A stretch of 64,000 nucleotides of DNA from Cristatella mucedo (Eukaryota; Bryozoa; Phylactolaemata; Cristatellidae). The stretch spans positions 627,001-691,000 of the forward strand of contig WPIO01000149.1 in assembly GCA_009760855.2 (NCBI GenBank), in the 5' to 3' direction. The translations under genes were made by a program, and so were the position numbers. This document shows, piece by piece, positions 47,690 through 59,289 of this stretch. The notes under the pieces were generated by a model, which worked only from the letters and a program-made list of their open reading frames with translations, was not told the origin of the DNA and ran no database searches. Numbering within the stretch: the first letter of the stretch is position 1; each line of letters starts with the position of its first letter.

Positions 47690-49200
47690 CCCTTTATGGC
47701 TACATTCAAGTAGGTCACGAGTGACTGCACGTGAAACCCACATCCCAATCGAAGACTGCAACTAGTTTTATAGACCCAATTCCCACTGTCTATGATGCAT
47801 AGATCTGCTGCTACTACCTTGCATAACCAACATCATAAATAAGTAATAACCCTCAGGTCATGTCCTAGCACCTTTTATAAAGGCCACTAATCAGAAAAGC
47901 AACACTAGACCAAAAGAACTAACGCAACTTCCGCCCAGTCTCCCTTCTACCGTTTCTATCAAAGGCACTGGCACTAGTCGTGGCAGACCAGCTGAATTCA
48001 TATATTGGTTCTTAAAACCTAGCTTGTAAGTTGCAGTCTTATTTGAGAGCAAATCAATCCAAATAATCGGCGTTGCTTCGGGTGCACAACGAGATAAATT
48101 GGAACACACGCTTAAGGGTAGATTCTCTCTGCTTGTTTTGCTCGATCTTTCAGCAGCTTTTGATATGGTCGATCGCAAAGCTCTTCGCGAGCGCCTCTTA
48201 TTTGGCTTGGGCATCATTCTTACTGTACTGCGACGATTCGGGTCCTATCTCAGCAGACATCATCAGTGCCACACACAATCTAGGCTTTCACTTCTACGCT
48301 GATGAAACTAAGTCGTACCTATGCTTTGATCATTCCAGCCTTGAAACACGTCGAACTCTCTTGACTCCCTCGCTCCTTGTATTGATGGCATCCACATATG
48401 GATGGCCGTTAGCCATTTTAAATCGAACGTAGCTATAATCAACTTACTAATTATGTGCCAACTAAGCGTGATTCGGAAATTAGAAAACTAGTGCTCACAT
48501 CTAGCTGTGCTAGCATATCTCCTGTACACTGTGCATGAAATCTAGGTGTCCTGATCTAAAGTGACTCACAGTCAGGTCTGCTTACTATCAGGCATGCATG
48601 ATTCAGTTTCCCGATCACTCCACCTGACTTCACTTCTCACCAACCTGCACTAGCCTCTAGTCAAGCAGCGTACCGAATTCAAGACTGTCACTTGCTTTTC
48701 GGTCCCTTCATTCTCTGGTTATAGCCTACCAGTGTAATCTACTACCAGCCGGTTAAGCGTCGTACTGCCAGCTTATTGGAAAATGATTGTTTGCCTCTAC
48801 TTTTTATTAGCGACGCATCCTTTAGGACCGTGCCTTTAGTTCTAAAGCTCTCGTGTACTTAATTCACTTCCGACTGTTGTTACGACATCCCCTGACTTGA
48901 TGTTATTAGATACAACCGCATCTACCTACCACTCGAAGCTAAAAAGCTTGTGTTTATAACAGCATTTAGTGAATACAGTTGATTTGTCCTCTGCATTCCT
49001 AAGTGTGCATACAGTGTGCATGCTGCAATTAATCGCATTAGCATGTTGATCATGTGCGTGTCTTTTCTAATCCCTTTATGCTTTTTCGTCATTGAGCATG
49101 CTACAACTGAACCGACCATGCTGCTGTTGCAAGGAATGCAACGCGACTAGAAAGGGATTAAGTTGTCTGGAGATGCTATGCCAACGTATTATAATTAATG
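47690..49200 (+). mobile_element. LINE family A copy A6
   Basis: RT pieces appear in order. [20 protein letters not shown] lies at about 47.93-47.99 kb. [20 protein letters not shown] at 48.13-48.18 kb carries the first catalytic Asp. LGFHFYADETKSYL at 48.28-48.32 kb has YADE in place of YADD. A deletion has removed the segment between these two. The remainder is badly decayed, and the 3' end (AAGGGATTAAGTTGTCTGGA) lies near 49,190. It sits in the last intron of receptor copy 2. Confidence 0.75.
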
Positions 49201-50591
49201 CATCCATCGAAAACTGCAGATCTATTGTGCATTAAGATGCTCTACTAAATAAAGTTGGTTCTGCCCAATAACTTTACTAAAACTGAGATTTGGCTCAAAA
49301 CAGCATTTTAGTTTTTGGGCTGTGTACAAGATGGCTAATCCTGTTTCCATGCAGAGGCAGTCACGCATGAGTGGACAGACCAAAGTTCTAGTGATTCCAT
49401 AGACCAAGTCACATGCTAAGGATATGAGGGAGCTGGTTTTTGGCATGGCAGAATAGATTATAATTCAGACAGGGCCTCTCTAAAATGACCTCAACGCCCC
49501 AGGAACTGTTAAAATGTCTTCTATCAGTCGGGTGAAATTAAAAGATAAATCGGCAACTGCCCTACTTCAGTTCAACAAGGTATTTTCTGAAACGACTGAT
49601 TTCTATCATTATAGATAGTTCATTTTCTTCGTCCGTTACATGACTATTATCACGACGGTGCGATAAAAGATGGTGGTAGCAAAAATGGATAATTTAATCT
49701 TGGAAACAGTAAAAAGCTGGTTTGCTCTCCAGAACTTTGACTGGAATACAAATCTCAGTAGTCTGTGCATACGCACATCGACCCATTTGTTACTTGAAAA
49801 AAATTTAATTCCTTACATAGAGCCCTACGAAAACTCAATCTCTATTCAGGCTTCAAATATGCCCAGGGTTCGAGCCCACGACCTGGGCCAGGCCTTGGTC
49901 AGAGCGAGCACCTTAACCACTGTGCCAAACCAGCTTGCTCTATTCGAGAAAGAAGCTAGCGAGGTCACTACTACCAAGGTTCGTTCTACTTCAGCATCAC
50001 GTCGAAGAATCTACCTGCTCTTTCTGAGCGAAGCTGCTGACATGAGAGTCGCACACTTCATCCCAGCTATGAGTACAATCTATGGCATTTTAGAAGTATT
50101 TTCTCGAGAAACGCGAGCAGCTTAGTTTGCAAGCTTTCCAGTGATAAAGTCGGAGTGCATGATTGCACTTCGAGCAGAAGCTTCAATTTCTTTTAAAGAG
50201 ACACTGGTTGGTCTTCAAACAGTTGAAGGGCGAGAAATTTGTACAGAGCTTGGCTTGTTTGGCGGCAATTTTTGCCAAAGAATGTGGGAATCTTCTGATT
50301 CAATGCCGTATACGGAGCGTCAGTTGTTACTTTTGCTTCTGTTGGCTAAAAATGACCTCGTCGAGCTGAGGGCTGATCGTTTTTCAGGTTGTTTATATAG
50401 TAAATAGAGAGTGCCACGAGAACAACAAGCTCTTTCATCAATGGGGAATGGGCAATTATCAGCCCCTGAATCCAGCACTCGCCTCTGACCTGCTCGCAGT
50501 TACTTACAGTCTTTCGTCTCTCTCGTGGTGAGCCATTGTCGCTTGCTCGCCTACTTCGGGAGCAACTTGACCCACTGTGCTATTTTTTCAG
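49201..50591 (+). repeat. Segmental duplication, copy 1 (matches 56,960-58,910)
   Basis: Shared landmarks include CCCAATAACTTTA, TCTAAAATGAC.TCAACGCCC, TCTTGGAAACAGT.AAAAGC and GACTTTGACTGGAATACAA-type words, and then the pyrimidine stretch before the exon. In this copy a SINE interrupts the match at about 49.8-49.95 kb. Short frames (49,670-50,125 and 50,141-50,407, +) show no known domain. Confidence 0.7.
49795..49945 (-). mobile_element. tRNA-derived SINE, family S1, second copy
   Basis: On the minus strand GGTTTGGCACAGTGGTTAAG (A box) is followed by GTCGTGGGCTCGAACCCTGG (B box) and a tail AGAGATTGAGTTTTCGTAGG that matches the LINE family A end. The paralogous site near 57.58 kb lacks it. 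Confidence 0.75.
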
Positions 50592-51944
50592 GGAGCCATG
50601 CTCGTTAAGGTTAGAGCCACGGGAAGAGGTCACATCGAAGCTGCGCTGCTGTCGGGCCAACGTCATCGACTCGTGCTCAGCCGGAGCGTCCACCGCCTCC
50701 ACCGCTGCATGCATGGACGGACCTGTGGTGCTGGCCATGACGACCCACCAGACATTCAGGAACGCTGCCTGTGCTCGATGCTCGAGCAGCAACACGGAAA
50801 AACTCAGTTTGTGCTGCGGGCTCATGTCTGACTATATTCATATACTCCCAAACCTCCTGCCATTAGGTGAGGAGTTCAAGCCTGTCAAGCATTCTCTAAT
50901 TCAGCCTCTAATTCAATCCACTCATCCTCCAAATGTTCAAGCACCCTCCAAAGTCAGCGGCGATTCACAACAAAATTTGATCCAAAGCATGCACGTCGGT
51001 GTGCGCCGGATGTTGGAGATGGTAATGGCGCTAAGAATGAAACTTACGAACGACAAATCTCCAACATTAACCACAGCCTAGTAAAGAGTTGCGTTCAATC
51101 GCCACAGCAAGCTGCAGGCGCAGACGGCTCGTCTAGCGGCTGCATACAGCTGTCCGATGCCGCCGAAACGGCTCTCCTTAGCGTCTCCATAACATCTCTG
51201 ATCGCATACCTGGCACTCTTCGATGCGATAGGTCAGCTGCGACAGTTTCCTGGTGAAATGGTGGCAAGCGAGTCGTGTGCCTTCCTTGGCGCATTCTCTC
51301 TCTACTTGCTACGTCCGGTGGCGGCCCACTCGGCCGACCTCTGCACCGCGATAGCAGCTGGTATCCATTACTTCCTGGTGGCCGCTTTCGCCTGGATGGC
51401 ACTATACGCAGTGGAAGTTGCCAGGGCAGTCTCCTTCGAACGCAGCAATGCGAAGGGCGGTGTGGGACGGCGGCGGGCTGTGTACCACTTGCTTGGCTGG
51501 TGCCTGCCGCTCGCCTTCGTCGGCGCGGGGCTGCTGGCCGACCAGGTCGAAGCGAGCGTTCGACCGGCATACGGCCGTCCGCATTGCTTTATTCGCAGCC
51601 GCCTCGGCAACAGGGTGTTCTTCATGGCGCCTGCATGCGTGTGTGTGTCACTCAGCGTCGGCGTCTATGCGTACATGCTCGTCAAGGTGGCTATAATAGC
51701 GCGGCAGACTTGGAGCGTGTGACTTGGGACGCATCGCAACAAGCTCGTGCTCAGCGTCAAGCTCGTCTTCGCTCTCGGACTGCTGTGGATATTTGCCATT
51801 CTCGCATCGTTCCTTGACAGTGCCAAGCTCAAGTGCACGTTTGTCACGCTGAACTCGTCGCAGGGCCTGTTCCTGTTTGTCGCATTCGCCAGCAACAAGG
51901 AAGTGTACAGGTGGTGCAGAGGCTTAGCATCCCGGCTTCTATAG
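50592..51944 (+). pseudogene. Receptor copy 2, terminal exon: ectodomain and seven membrane segments
   Basis: The acceptor TATTTTTTCAG ends at 50,591. The frame reads EPCSLRLEPREE, ANVIDSCSAG and FRNAACARCSS, then diverges from copy 1 and stops at 51,079. About 350 bases of ectodomain coding sequence are missing or replaced. A second frame (from about 51,000) resumes the homology: NHSLVKSCVQ, GCIQLSDA, TM1 SLIAYLALF, TM2 SCAFLGAFSLYLLRP, TM3 HYFLVAAFAWMALY, TM4 LGWCLPLAFVGAG and TM5 to QTWSV. TGA at 51,720-51,722 replaces an Arg codon of copy 1. TM6-TM7 (LNSSQGLFLFVAFASN) continue in frame to 51,944. Confidence 0.85.
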
Positions 51945-53160
51945 AGTTACCCACATATTAGCGACAGGGTGGAGCCGGTTTGTGGCGCAGCATGAGAAGA
52001 TAATGCAGACCTCACCTTGCAGCTTGTTTCGAGTCACCTACAACAGCAACAGCTCAGACTCTCAATCCCGGACTCTTCGGCAGTTGCAGCTACAGCTCAT
52101 TATTGCCAGAAAAACAGGGTTGCATTAGCTACTTCGCATCAATTTAAGGACTTCTTGCTAGGCTTTTTTGTGAGCTTGATCGGGAAATGATCGATTGCGT
52201 CTGCTACGGCCTGAAAAAGCTCACAATTTTCTGGCGGAAGCCTTTGCCACCTGACTCGCCTTTAACTACCTTGCACCCAGAACGAGACGTTGTGGGCGTG
52301 TAATCGCCATCGCCACGGTTCCGCCACCAGCCAAAGTTCAGTCTGTCAACCGAACGTGCTCCACACCGTCGCTTGACCTTGACCTCGCGGCTGAATTCAC
52401 TTCTCGCCTACGCGTCGGCCTGTATGCATGCTATATAATCCCTTCTCTTGTATTCCCATGTACTCATGAGCAGCACACTCAACGGCTTCGACCACCATTA
52501 TGCACGCCTCCCTGTTTCATCTGCATCGACAGTGAACAATACAGCCAGATTCGTTACGACCTCGTGTTTGTGGGGCATCGCCATTCATAGCTATTCTTAA
52601 TTGCCCCTCTGCTGCATGGGTGAGCCTCCACAATGTTCCCTCTATCCACGTCAATGCATACATCTCCGAGAGACTGAGCGTTTTCGTAATATCTATCTAA
52701 AGTGTCAGAAGTTCCCTGAACCTGAAGCAACGCTTGATTATATTGATGGCTGGAGATCCGCTTGGTCTTTCAGGGCAAGTTCCCTCTTCAAAGTGTGCCT
52801 GTCCTCACCGCACGAAACAAAGTATCTCCATCGGCAGACGGCATGGCGTAAGCTTCCTGCTCTGCATCGTCTCATGCGAGTTCCAAACAAATAGAGAGGC
52901 GTTAACGTGTTAACATGTTAAAGAGACGTGTTAACGTCTCAGCATCCCGCCGGCAAGGTCTTCGTCAGTGGGTGCTGGACAAGCATGACAATTGGGCTGT
53001 GCACGACACTGTCTTACTGACCAGCCTGGCAGCCGAATTCCTTTTTTTTAGCTTTAAGGCCTAATGTTTTTACCTATAGCCTCGTCAAGGCCGACTTACG
53101 GTTGCTCAGTCTAAATGGAACCGGAGAGGTAGCGAGACATATGGAGTACCGTTTCATTGC
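51945..53160. other. 3' flank of receptor copy 2
   Basis: No gene. 52,620-52,850 matches the 3' flank of copy 1 at 12,940-13,165. 51,965-52,010 (GGTGGAGCCGGTTTGTGGCG and onward) matches 57,180-57,230 in the third block. GTTAACGTGTTAACATGTTA at about 52,900 is a short self-complementary repeat. Confidence 0.6.
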
Positions 53161-53162
53161 CA

Positions 53163-53258
53163 TATCTATGCAATATATAGTATATATATTATACGGTATA
53201 TGGTATATGGTATATGGTATATAGTATATGGTATATAGTATATGGTATATGGGATGCA
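53163..53258. repeat. TATATGG-type tandem repeat
   Basis: GGTATATGGTATATGGTATA and variants run up to the (TAA)n end of the LINE that follows. Confidence 0.9.
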
Positions 53259-53259
53259 G

Positions 53260-56200
53260 TAATACTAATAATAATAATAATAATGCACTTGATAAAGCGC
53301 CCTCGGAGAACTCAATCTCTCTCTTGGCGCTTTACATTTGCTGCAAATGGAAATGCAATTGAATGGTGAGCAATATCATGCTTGATAAACAAACAAAATC
53401 AAAACCATGGTTAGGGGTGACATGCACAGGGTCAGCATGCAAATTTGGTTAGTGGCAGCATGCACAGTGTCAGCACGCATAAGCGCATCACGGACGAATC
53501 ACAGGAACCGACTAAATGCTGTCCTAAATATTTGTGTTTTAAGTTCTTTTTAAATGTGGTCAAGTCAGGAGATTCTGACGCAGGTCGGGAGGGAGTTCCA
53601 GGCTTTGGGAGCATACGAACCAAATGCACGGTCCCCAAAGGATTTAAGGTTTGTACGAGGTATTTGCAGACTGTCGGATTCCGAAAAGCGGGTGGTACGA
53701 TGCTTGGCCTCATGAGGGAGTATATCTGAGAGATAGGCTGGAGCTAAAGAATGAGATGACCTAAAAGTGAGCGTCAGAACCTTGAAGTCAATCCTCTGCT
53801 TGACTGTTAGCCAGTGCAGGTCGGCCAGAAGGGGTGTAATGTGACAAAAGTGACGCTCACGACAGACAAGCCTAGCTGCAGAGTTTTGCACCAGCTGCAA
53901 TCACCTGATCGCACATGCTGGTAGGCCAGTAAGTAGTGAGTAGCAGAAGTCGAGACGGGATGTCAAGAATGCATGGACCAACTTGAACGTGGTATCCTTA
54001 TCTAAACAAGCCCGAATTTTAGCACTGTTATGAAGCTGAAAATAGGCAGATTTGACATTGGAGCTGATATGGTCGTCTAACGAGAAGTCGCTTTCGAATA
54101 TGTCACCTAGATTTCGAGCTGATTCAACAGGAGATATGCTGGCAGAGCCGATTTTGAGCGTCAGGCTTTTCAATTTGTAAACCACACTGGGTTTGCCCAT
54201 AACTAGTAGGTAAGTTTTATCGTCGCTTATTTTTTAGAAGATTTGCTGCCATCCATATGCGGATGTCATCAATACATGCAGCAAGTGAGTTGAGAGAATT
54301 AGAGGTGCTCGATGGCTGGGAGGGATCAAAGCGAAGGTACAACTGAGCGTCATCCGCATAGAAGTGAAAGCCTAGATTGTGCTTGGCAATCACATCAGCA
54401 AGAGGGAGAGTATAAACCGTGGAAAGAACTAGACCTAGCACTGAGCCCTGAGGTACCCCCATATTTGAGAGGTACTTCAGATGATCTTTGTCCATTTACG
54501 TCAATACTCTGGAGTCTCTCACTGAGATAGGTGCTGGACCACTGCAAAGCAGTGCCAGTGATGCCCAGGCGAGATGAGAGGCGCTCTAGAAGAACTTTGT
54601 GATTGATGGTATCAAAAGCTGCCGAAAGATCGAGCAAAACAAGCAAAGACACTCTACCCATGTCTGCATTCCTAAGTAGGTCGTTGTATAACCAAAGCAA
54701 TGCTGACTCTATGGAGTGATTAGCTCTAAAGCCAGACTGGAACTTACTGACAAGATGTGAGATTTCGATATATGAGTTCAGCTGCTCCGCCACGACCCAT
54801 TCCAGTGTCTTTGATAGGAATGGCAGAAGGGAGATTGGGCGGTAGTTGCTTAAGTTCTCTTGGTCTAGTGTCGCTTTCTTGAGAAGTGGCCGGACTACAG
54901 CTTTTTTAAAAGGTGCTGGGACATGACCTGAGGCTAATGACATATTTATGATGTTAGTTATGTTAGTGCATGATGTTAGTGCATACCAGCAGCAGATCAA
55001 TGCAACGTAGGAGCAGGACAGTAGGAATAGGGTCCAGAGGACTTGTGGTCCTCTTTGATTAAGATACAAACTTCAGGACTAGATTACTAGTGACCTGCTT
55101 AAATGTAGACATTGAGGTGCAGCCAGGAATCGGGGAACAGCATTATAGTGAGGAGAGCTAATCTGGGAGCGGTTGATGAGATGTTTTATCGTCGACATCA
55201 GCATTTTTGGATCGTGCATCTGTGATTTAACAATGTTTCTATAGAAACTAGGCTTGGCCTTTGCTAGGATCGATTGGTATGAACTACAATAGTCTTCATT
55301 TGCCTGTCGATGGACAGTCAGTCCAGATCTTGTGTACGCTTTTTCAAGCTTTCGCTTAGTAGACCTAGCTAGTTTAATGTCTGTGGTAAACCATAGGCCG
55401 TCTGGGTGGTGGCGCACAGTTCGCTTTCTCAGAGGTGCAAACTCGTCGAGCGTGTCAGCTAGTGTCGTGTTGTAGCTATCTACCAATGATGCCAGATCGG
55501 AGGGAGGACTGAGCAGCAGAGGTGACGCAGATATTCTTGCACGAGCAGCATCGATGTCAAGAGTCTTGAGGTTTCGCGATTCACAGGTTATTTTAGAGGA
55601 GGAGGTGGGCACACACTGTAGATTGATTGAGATATGCATGTGGTCAGATAAGCAGGAATTGGTAATAATTGGTGATGACAAAGTGCAGTTGCATGAGAAA
55701 ATCTGGTCGAGTGTGTGACCCTTGATGTGGGTAGGGCCATGCACGTGAGCCACAAGAGACATTGAGTCAGTCAATGCACGAAATTCGGTGCTGAAAGCGT
55801 CAGATAAGTTATCAAAGTTAACGTTGAAATCACCCATAACGAGGAAGGATTATTTCTTGCACACAGAATTGAAATGAGATCGGAGAAATCTGAGATAAAG
55901 TAGGATTTGGTACCTGGTGGGCAATACTGCCACTATCGGTAGCTTGTTTTCGGGTGAGACCAACACGATTGATTCAAAAGACTGCTTCGAGGGTACCGCA
56001 AATGGCTTGAAGTTGAATTTCGAGCGCACGTTAATAGCAACTCCGCCTGCAGTTTTGATTGACCTAGGGGTTTGAAAGAACGAGAAACCAGGTGGGGTAG
56101 CGTCTTTAATTGTCGGACAGTTCATCGATTTTTAGCCAAGTTTCAATAGGGCAAGCAGGTCGATACCATTTTCAGAAATAAGGTCGCTTATTACTAGAGG

Positions 56201-56690
56201 TTTATTACACATTGAATGAGGATTCCAAACGCAAGCGTTAAGTCTGGCTGATGGAGGGAGTTACAACAGGCCTGATGACCACTAAGTTAGAGAGATTTCC
56301 AGTGACGCATGTGGGGAGCGTTCTGAGCGGTTCGAGACAATGCTAAGAATACCAAACGAGCGGGTACTCAGCTCGCAGTTCCCGCCCACCGAGCGACGTC
56401 TGACCTGGTGGTTCCGGTTACCGAGGCGGCGACGGGGTGCTTTTCCTTTGTTAATGCATAGTTCATGAATCTTAGCAACAACATTAATATCTAGGAATGC
56501 ATTTGATCCACGATGGCGAAGCGATAGCAGCTGCTGACGATCATAACTAACACGCAGGTTACTTGCCGCCGGCGTAGCTCAGGCAGCCGCCGGCATGGGA
56601 GACCCAGCAGCCGAAGCGATAAGCGTGTAGATAGCCACAGGCACGTAGTTTCATACGCGCTACGGTCTAAAAACAATCAGAATAACTGTA
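53260..56690 (-). mobile_element. LINE family A copy A7, near-complete ORF2
   Basis: This is the fullest copy and defines the family as CR1/L2-like. On the minus strand the APE-type endonuclease comes first: LNACVWNPHSMCNKPL (56.2 kb), AGGVAINVRSKFNFKPFAVP (56.05 kb), MGDFNVNF (55.83 kb) and LSDHMHISINLQ (55.65 kb). The reverse transcriptase follows: [54 protein letters not shown] (54.63 kb), PQGSVLG and FHFYADDAQLYLRF (54.37 kb). The usual C-terminus and a (TAA)n 3' end at 53,260 close it. Frame breaks near 55.84, 55.07, 54.45, 54.21 and 53.9 kb inactivate it. Sequence 56.3-56.69 kb is probably its 5' part, with no clear ORF1. Confidence 0.88.
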
Positions 56691-56819
56691 AACCGGTCTT
56701 AGCTGTATCGTTTCCGTATACGATGTTCAAAAGAACTTCGGTTTTCGGAAGAATTCTGCAACGAACACGAACGCATGTTAAAGCACTCTACGTCAGGAGG
56801 CGAGAATCTATGATTGTTC

Positions 56820-58913
56820 TCATTTAGCCTGCTACAACTAAGCATTCGATCATGAATTCTTTGAAACAACTGCAAAGTGACTAGGAAGAGATTAAGTTAG
56901 ATCCGAGGGAGCGATGCGAACTTGTTATCACTTGTTATCGCTATCATTATTCTCATTTCATCCGTCGTAGAGTGCGGATATATTGTGTGCGAAGATGGCT
57001 CGATTAAAAGAAAGTGTTACTACCCAATAACTTTAACGAAACTGAGAATCGGCTTCATGCAGATTCCTAGTAGGCATCCTACATGACGGCTAATCTCTTT
57101 TCCACGTAGAAGCAGTCACGTACGATTTAATAGACCAAGAGTTAAGGTGAGGACACTACCGAGTAAGGCGGTGTTGACACGGTGGAGCCGGTTTGTGGCG
57201 TAGCCGAATAAGATAATGCAGACAGCACCGTTCTAAAATGACGTCAACGCCCTCGTAATTCTTAAAATTCCTTACAGCATATGGGGGAAATTACAAGAAG
57301 ACTCGGAAGCTTAGGGCTACTTCAGTTCAACACGCTATTTTCTGACACGACTGTCTCTCAGTACAGCTAATTGATGTTCGTCGTCCGTTATATGCTTATA
57401 TTTATGCTGGTGCAATAAAAGATTTTAGAGAATAAAAGACACTGAAATCTTGGAAACAGTGAAAAGCTTGTTCCCTCTCCAGGACTTTGACTGGAATACA
57501 ATTCCAAGTACCCAGTATTCAAAATAGAGTGCAGTTAAAAATTCTCAGTACTCTGTGCACACATGGAGCGCCAGTTGGTGCTTTTGATACTTTGGTCGAG
57601 AAAAAAGCTGGCGAGGTCACCGTGACCCGGTGCGTTCTACCATGAATTGGCGTCGAAGACTGTGCCAGCGATTCTGAGTGAGTTATTTTGACTGACATGA
57701 AAGTCGCACACTTTGTCGGAGCCGTGAGTGCAGTCTATTGCATTTTTAAGGTATTTTCTCGAGAATTGCGACTAGCTTAATTTTGTTTAGCTTAGTAGTT
57801 TTCCAGCGGAGAAGTCGGACCGTTTGATTGCACTTCGAGCGGAAACTTCGCTTTTTTGGAAGAGACACAGATTTCCCTCTGAAGAGTTGGACGGCAAGGA
57901 ATCGGTACCGGGCTAGGTCTATTTGGCTGTCATTTTTGGCCAAAATATGCGGTTAATCTTACGACTAACGCCGTAAGTTAACCGTTATGGATTCCGTAAA
58001 AGGACGGCTATATTTTCTATTCACGTTGCCACCTCGGAAGAGGTAGATGAGGGCGACAACTGTAAAAACTGAAGCGAGACAACTATACAAGCGTCCCAAC
58101 TTTATAAAAAAGAGCAGGACGCACGGCGGTATCAAGAGGCAAAAAGACGTCCGTTTATCCTCCTACCCCTTTTTTAGACATCCGAATACTGTCCAAAAGT
58201 CTTTCAGAGTTTTTTAGGCCTACGCGACCTTACGTTTGAAATGTGGATGATTAATCCTGTAGTTTGATTGCATGCAGGCTCGTTTGATATGCTGCTGGTG
58301 AACAGCTGTTGGGAGCATCATCGAGAGGGGCCGGCGCACAGCTGCGGTCCGCCTGCGATGTGGCGTGGACGCAGGCCGCTGGTGAACAGATGGTGGATTC
58401 ACCGTCAGGATCGGCCGGCTCACAGTTGCGTTCCTCCTAGATGAATCATCGGGATCGACCAGGGGACAGGAGCAGTCGAGGAGAGGAGAGTCGGGTGGGA
58501 GAAGGGGGCGAAGGGAGCCTTGCGCCCTTCGGCTCCGTGCGTCTGCAATAAACTGTTGGCGTTGTTCACCGGCTGGCTCTCTGCTGTGCGAACCAAATGA
58601 CAAATCCTTTCCTTTCCAATTGTACAGTAAACGCTATTTAGACCTTGCAAAACATCGCCTAGTTGAGCTGTGGGCAGATCGTTGCACAGGATGATAACGA
58701 AGCTACCAGAAAAATGCTCGAAAAGGAGCGTGAAAACGACGCGCAGTTGCCGCAATGTGGGCCGTACAGCAGTTGTCCACCCCTGGTGCTGCTCCAGCGC
58801 TCGCCTCTGCCCTGTTCGTCGCTGCTCGACGTCTTTCTTCTCTTTCACGACGAGCCGTTGTCGCAGACTCGCGTACGGTGGAAGCAGCTTGATTCGCTGT
58901 GCCGTTTTTTCAG
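56820..58913 (+). repeat. Segmental duplication, copy 2 (matches 49,095-50,591)
   Basis: It begins with a LINE family A tail (AGGAAGAGATTAAGTTAGAT) that equals the end of A6 at 49.15 kb. It then follows the 49.2-50.3 kb sequence. From about 57,960 to 58,740 there is extra sequence with an 89-base-spaced direct repeat (GCTGGTGAACAG at 58,289 and 58,378). The match returns before the exon at 58,914. No gene of its own is evident. Confidence 0.65.
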
Positions 58914-59120
58914 GCAGCCGCGCTTGTTGACGTTTAACGCCGAAGCAACCAGGGATCGCCGATAAGCTGCACCGCTGTAGGGCTAATGTCATTGACTCGT
59001 GCCCAGCCGGCTTGTCTGCTGCCAGCCGCCGCCGCATACACAGGCGGACCTGAGGCACTCGCTGTGATAGCCCACCAGGCAATCAGGAACGCCGCCTGCG
59101 CTCAATGTTCGAGCGGCCTT
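58914..59120 (+). pseudogene. Receptor copy 3, isolated decayed exon
   Basis: After GTTTTTTCAG it begins RQPRLLTF. Four extra bases throw the frame; KLHRCRANVIDSCPAG then follows in a second frame. A further single-base shift leads to YTGGPEALAVIAHQAIRNAA, then CAQCSSG in a third frame. It is the start of the terminal exon only. The membrane part is absent, because an (AT)n/(GT)n microsatellite and an R2-like element replace what should follow. Confidence 0.8.
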
Positions 59121-59123
59121 AAG

Positions 59124-59277
<154 letters not shown>

Positions 59278-59289
59278 ATGTATACACTT

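Noticed and set aside
49870-49945. tRNA gene on the minus strand (also 37.72-37.80 and 10.39-10.49 kb)
   Set aside because: A and B boxes are present but the acceptor stems do not pair and a LINE-like or S2 tail follows, so these are SINE heads.
58420-59082. 220-codon minus-strand frame
   Set aside because: It overlaps the decayed receptor exon on the other strand and has no known domain; GC-rich sequence makes chance frames likely.
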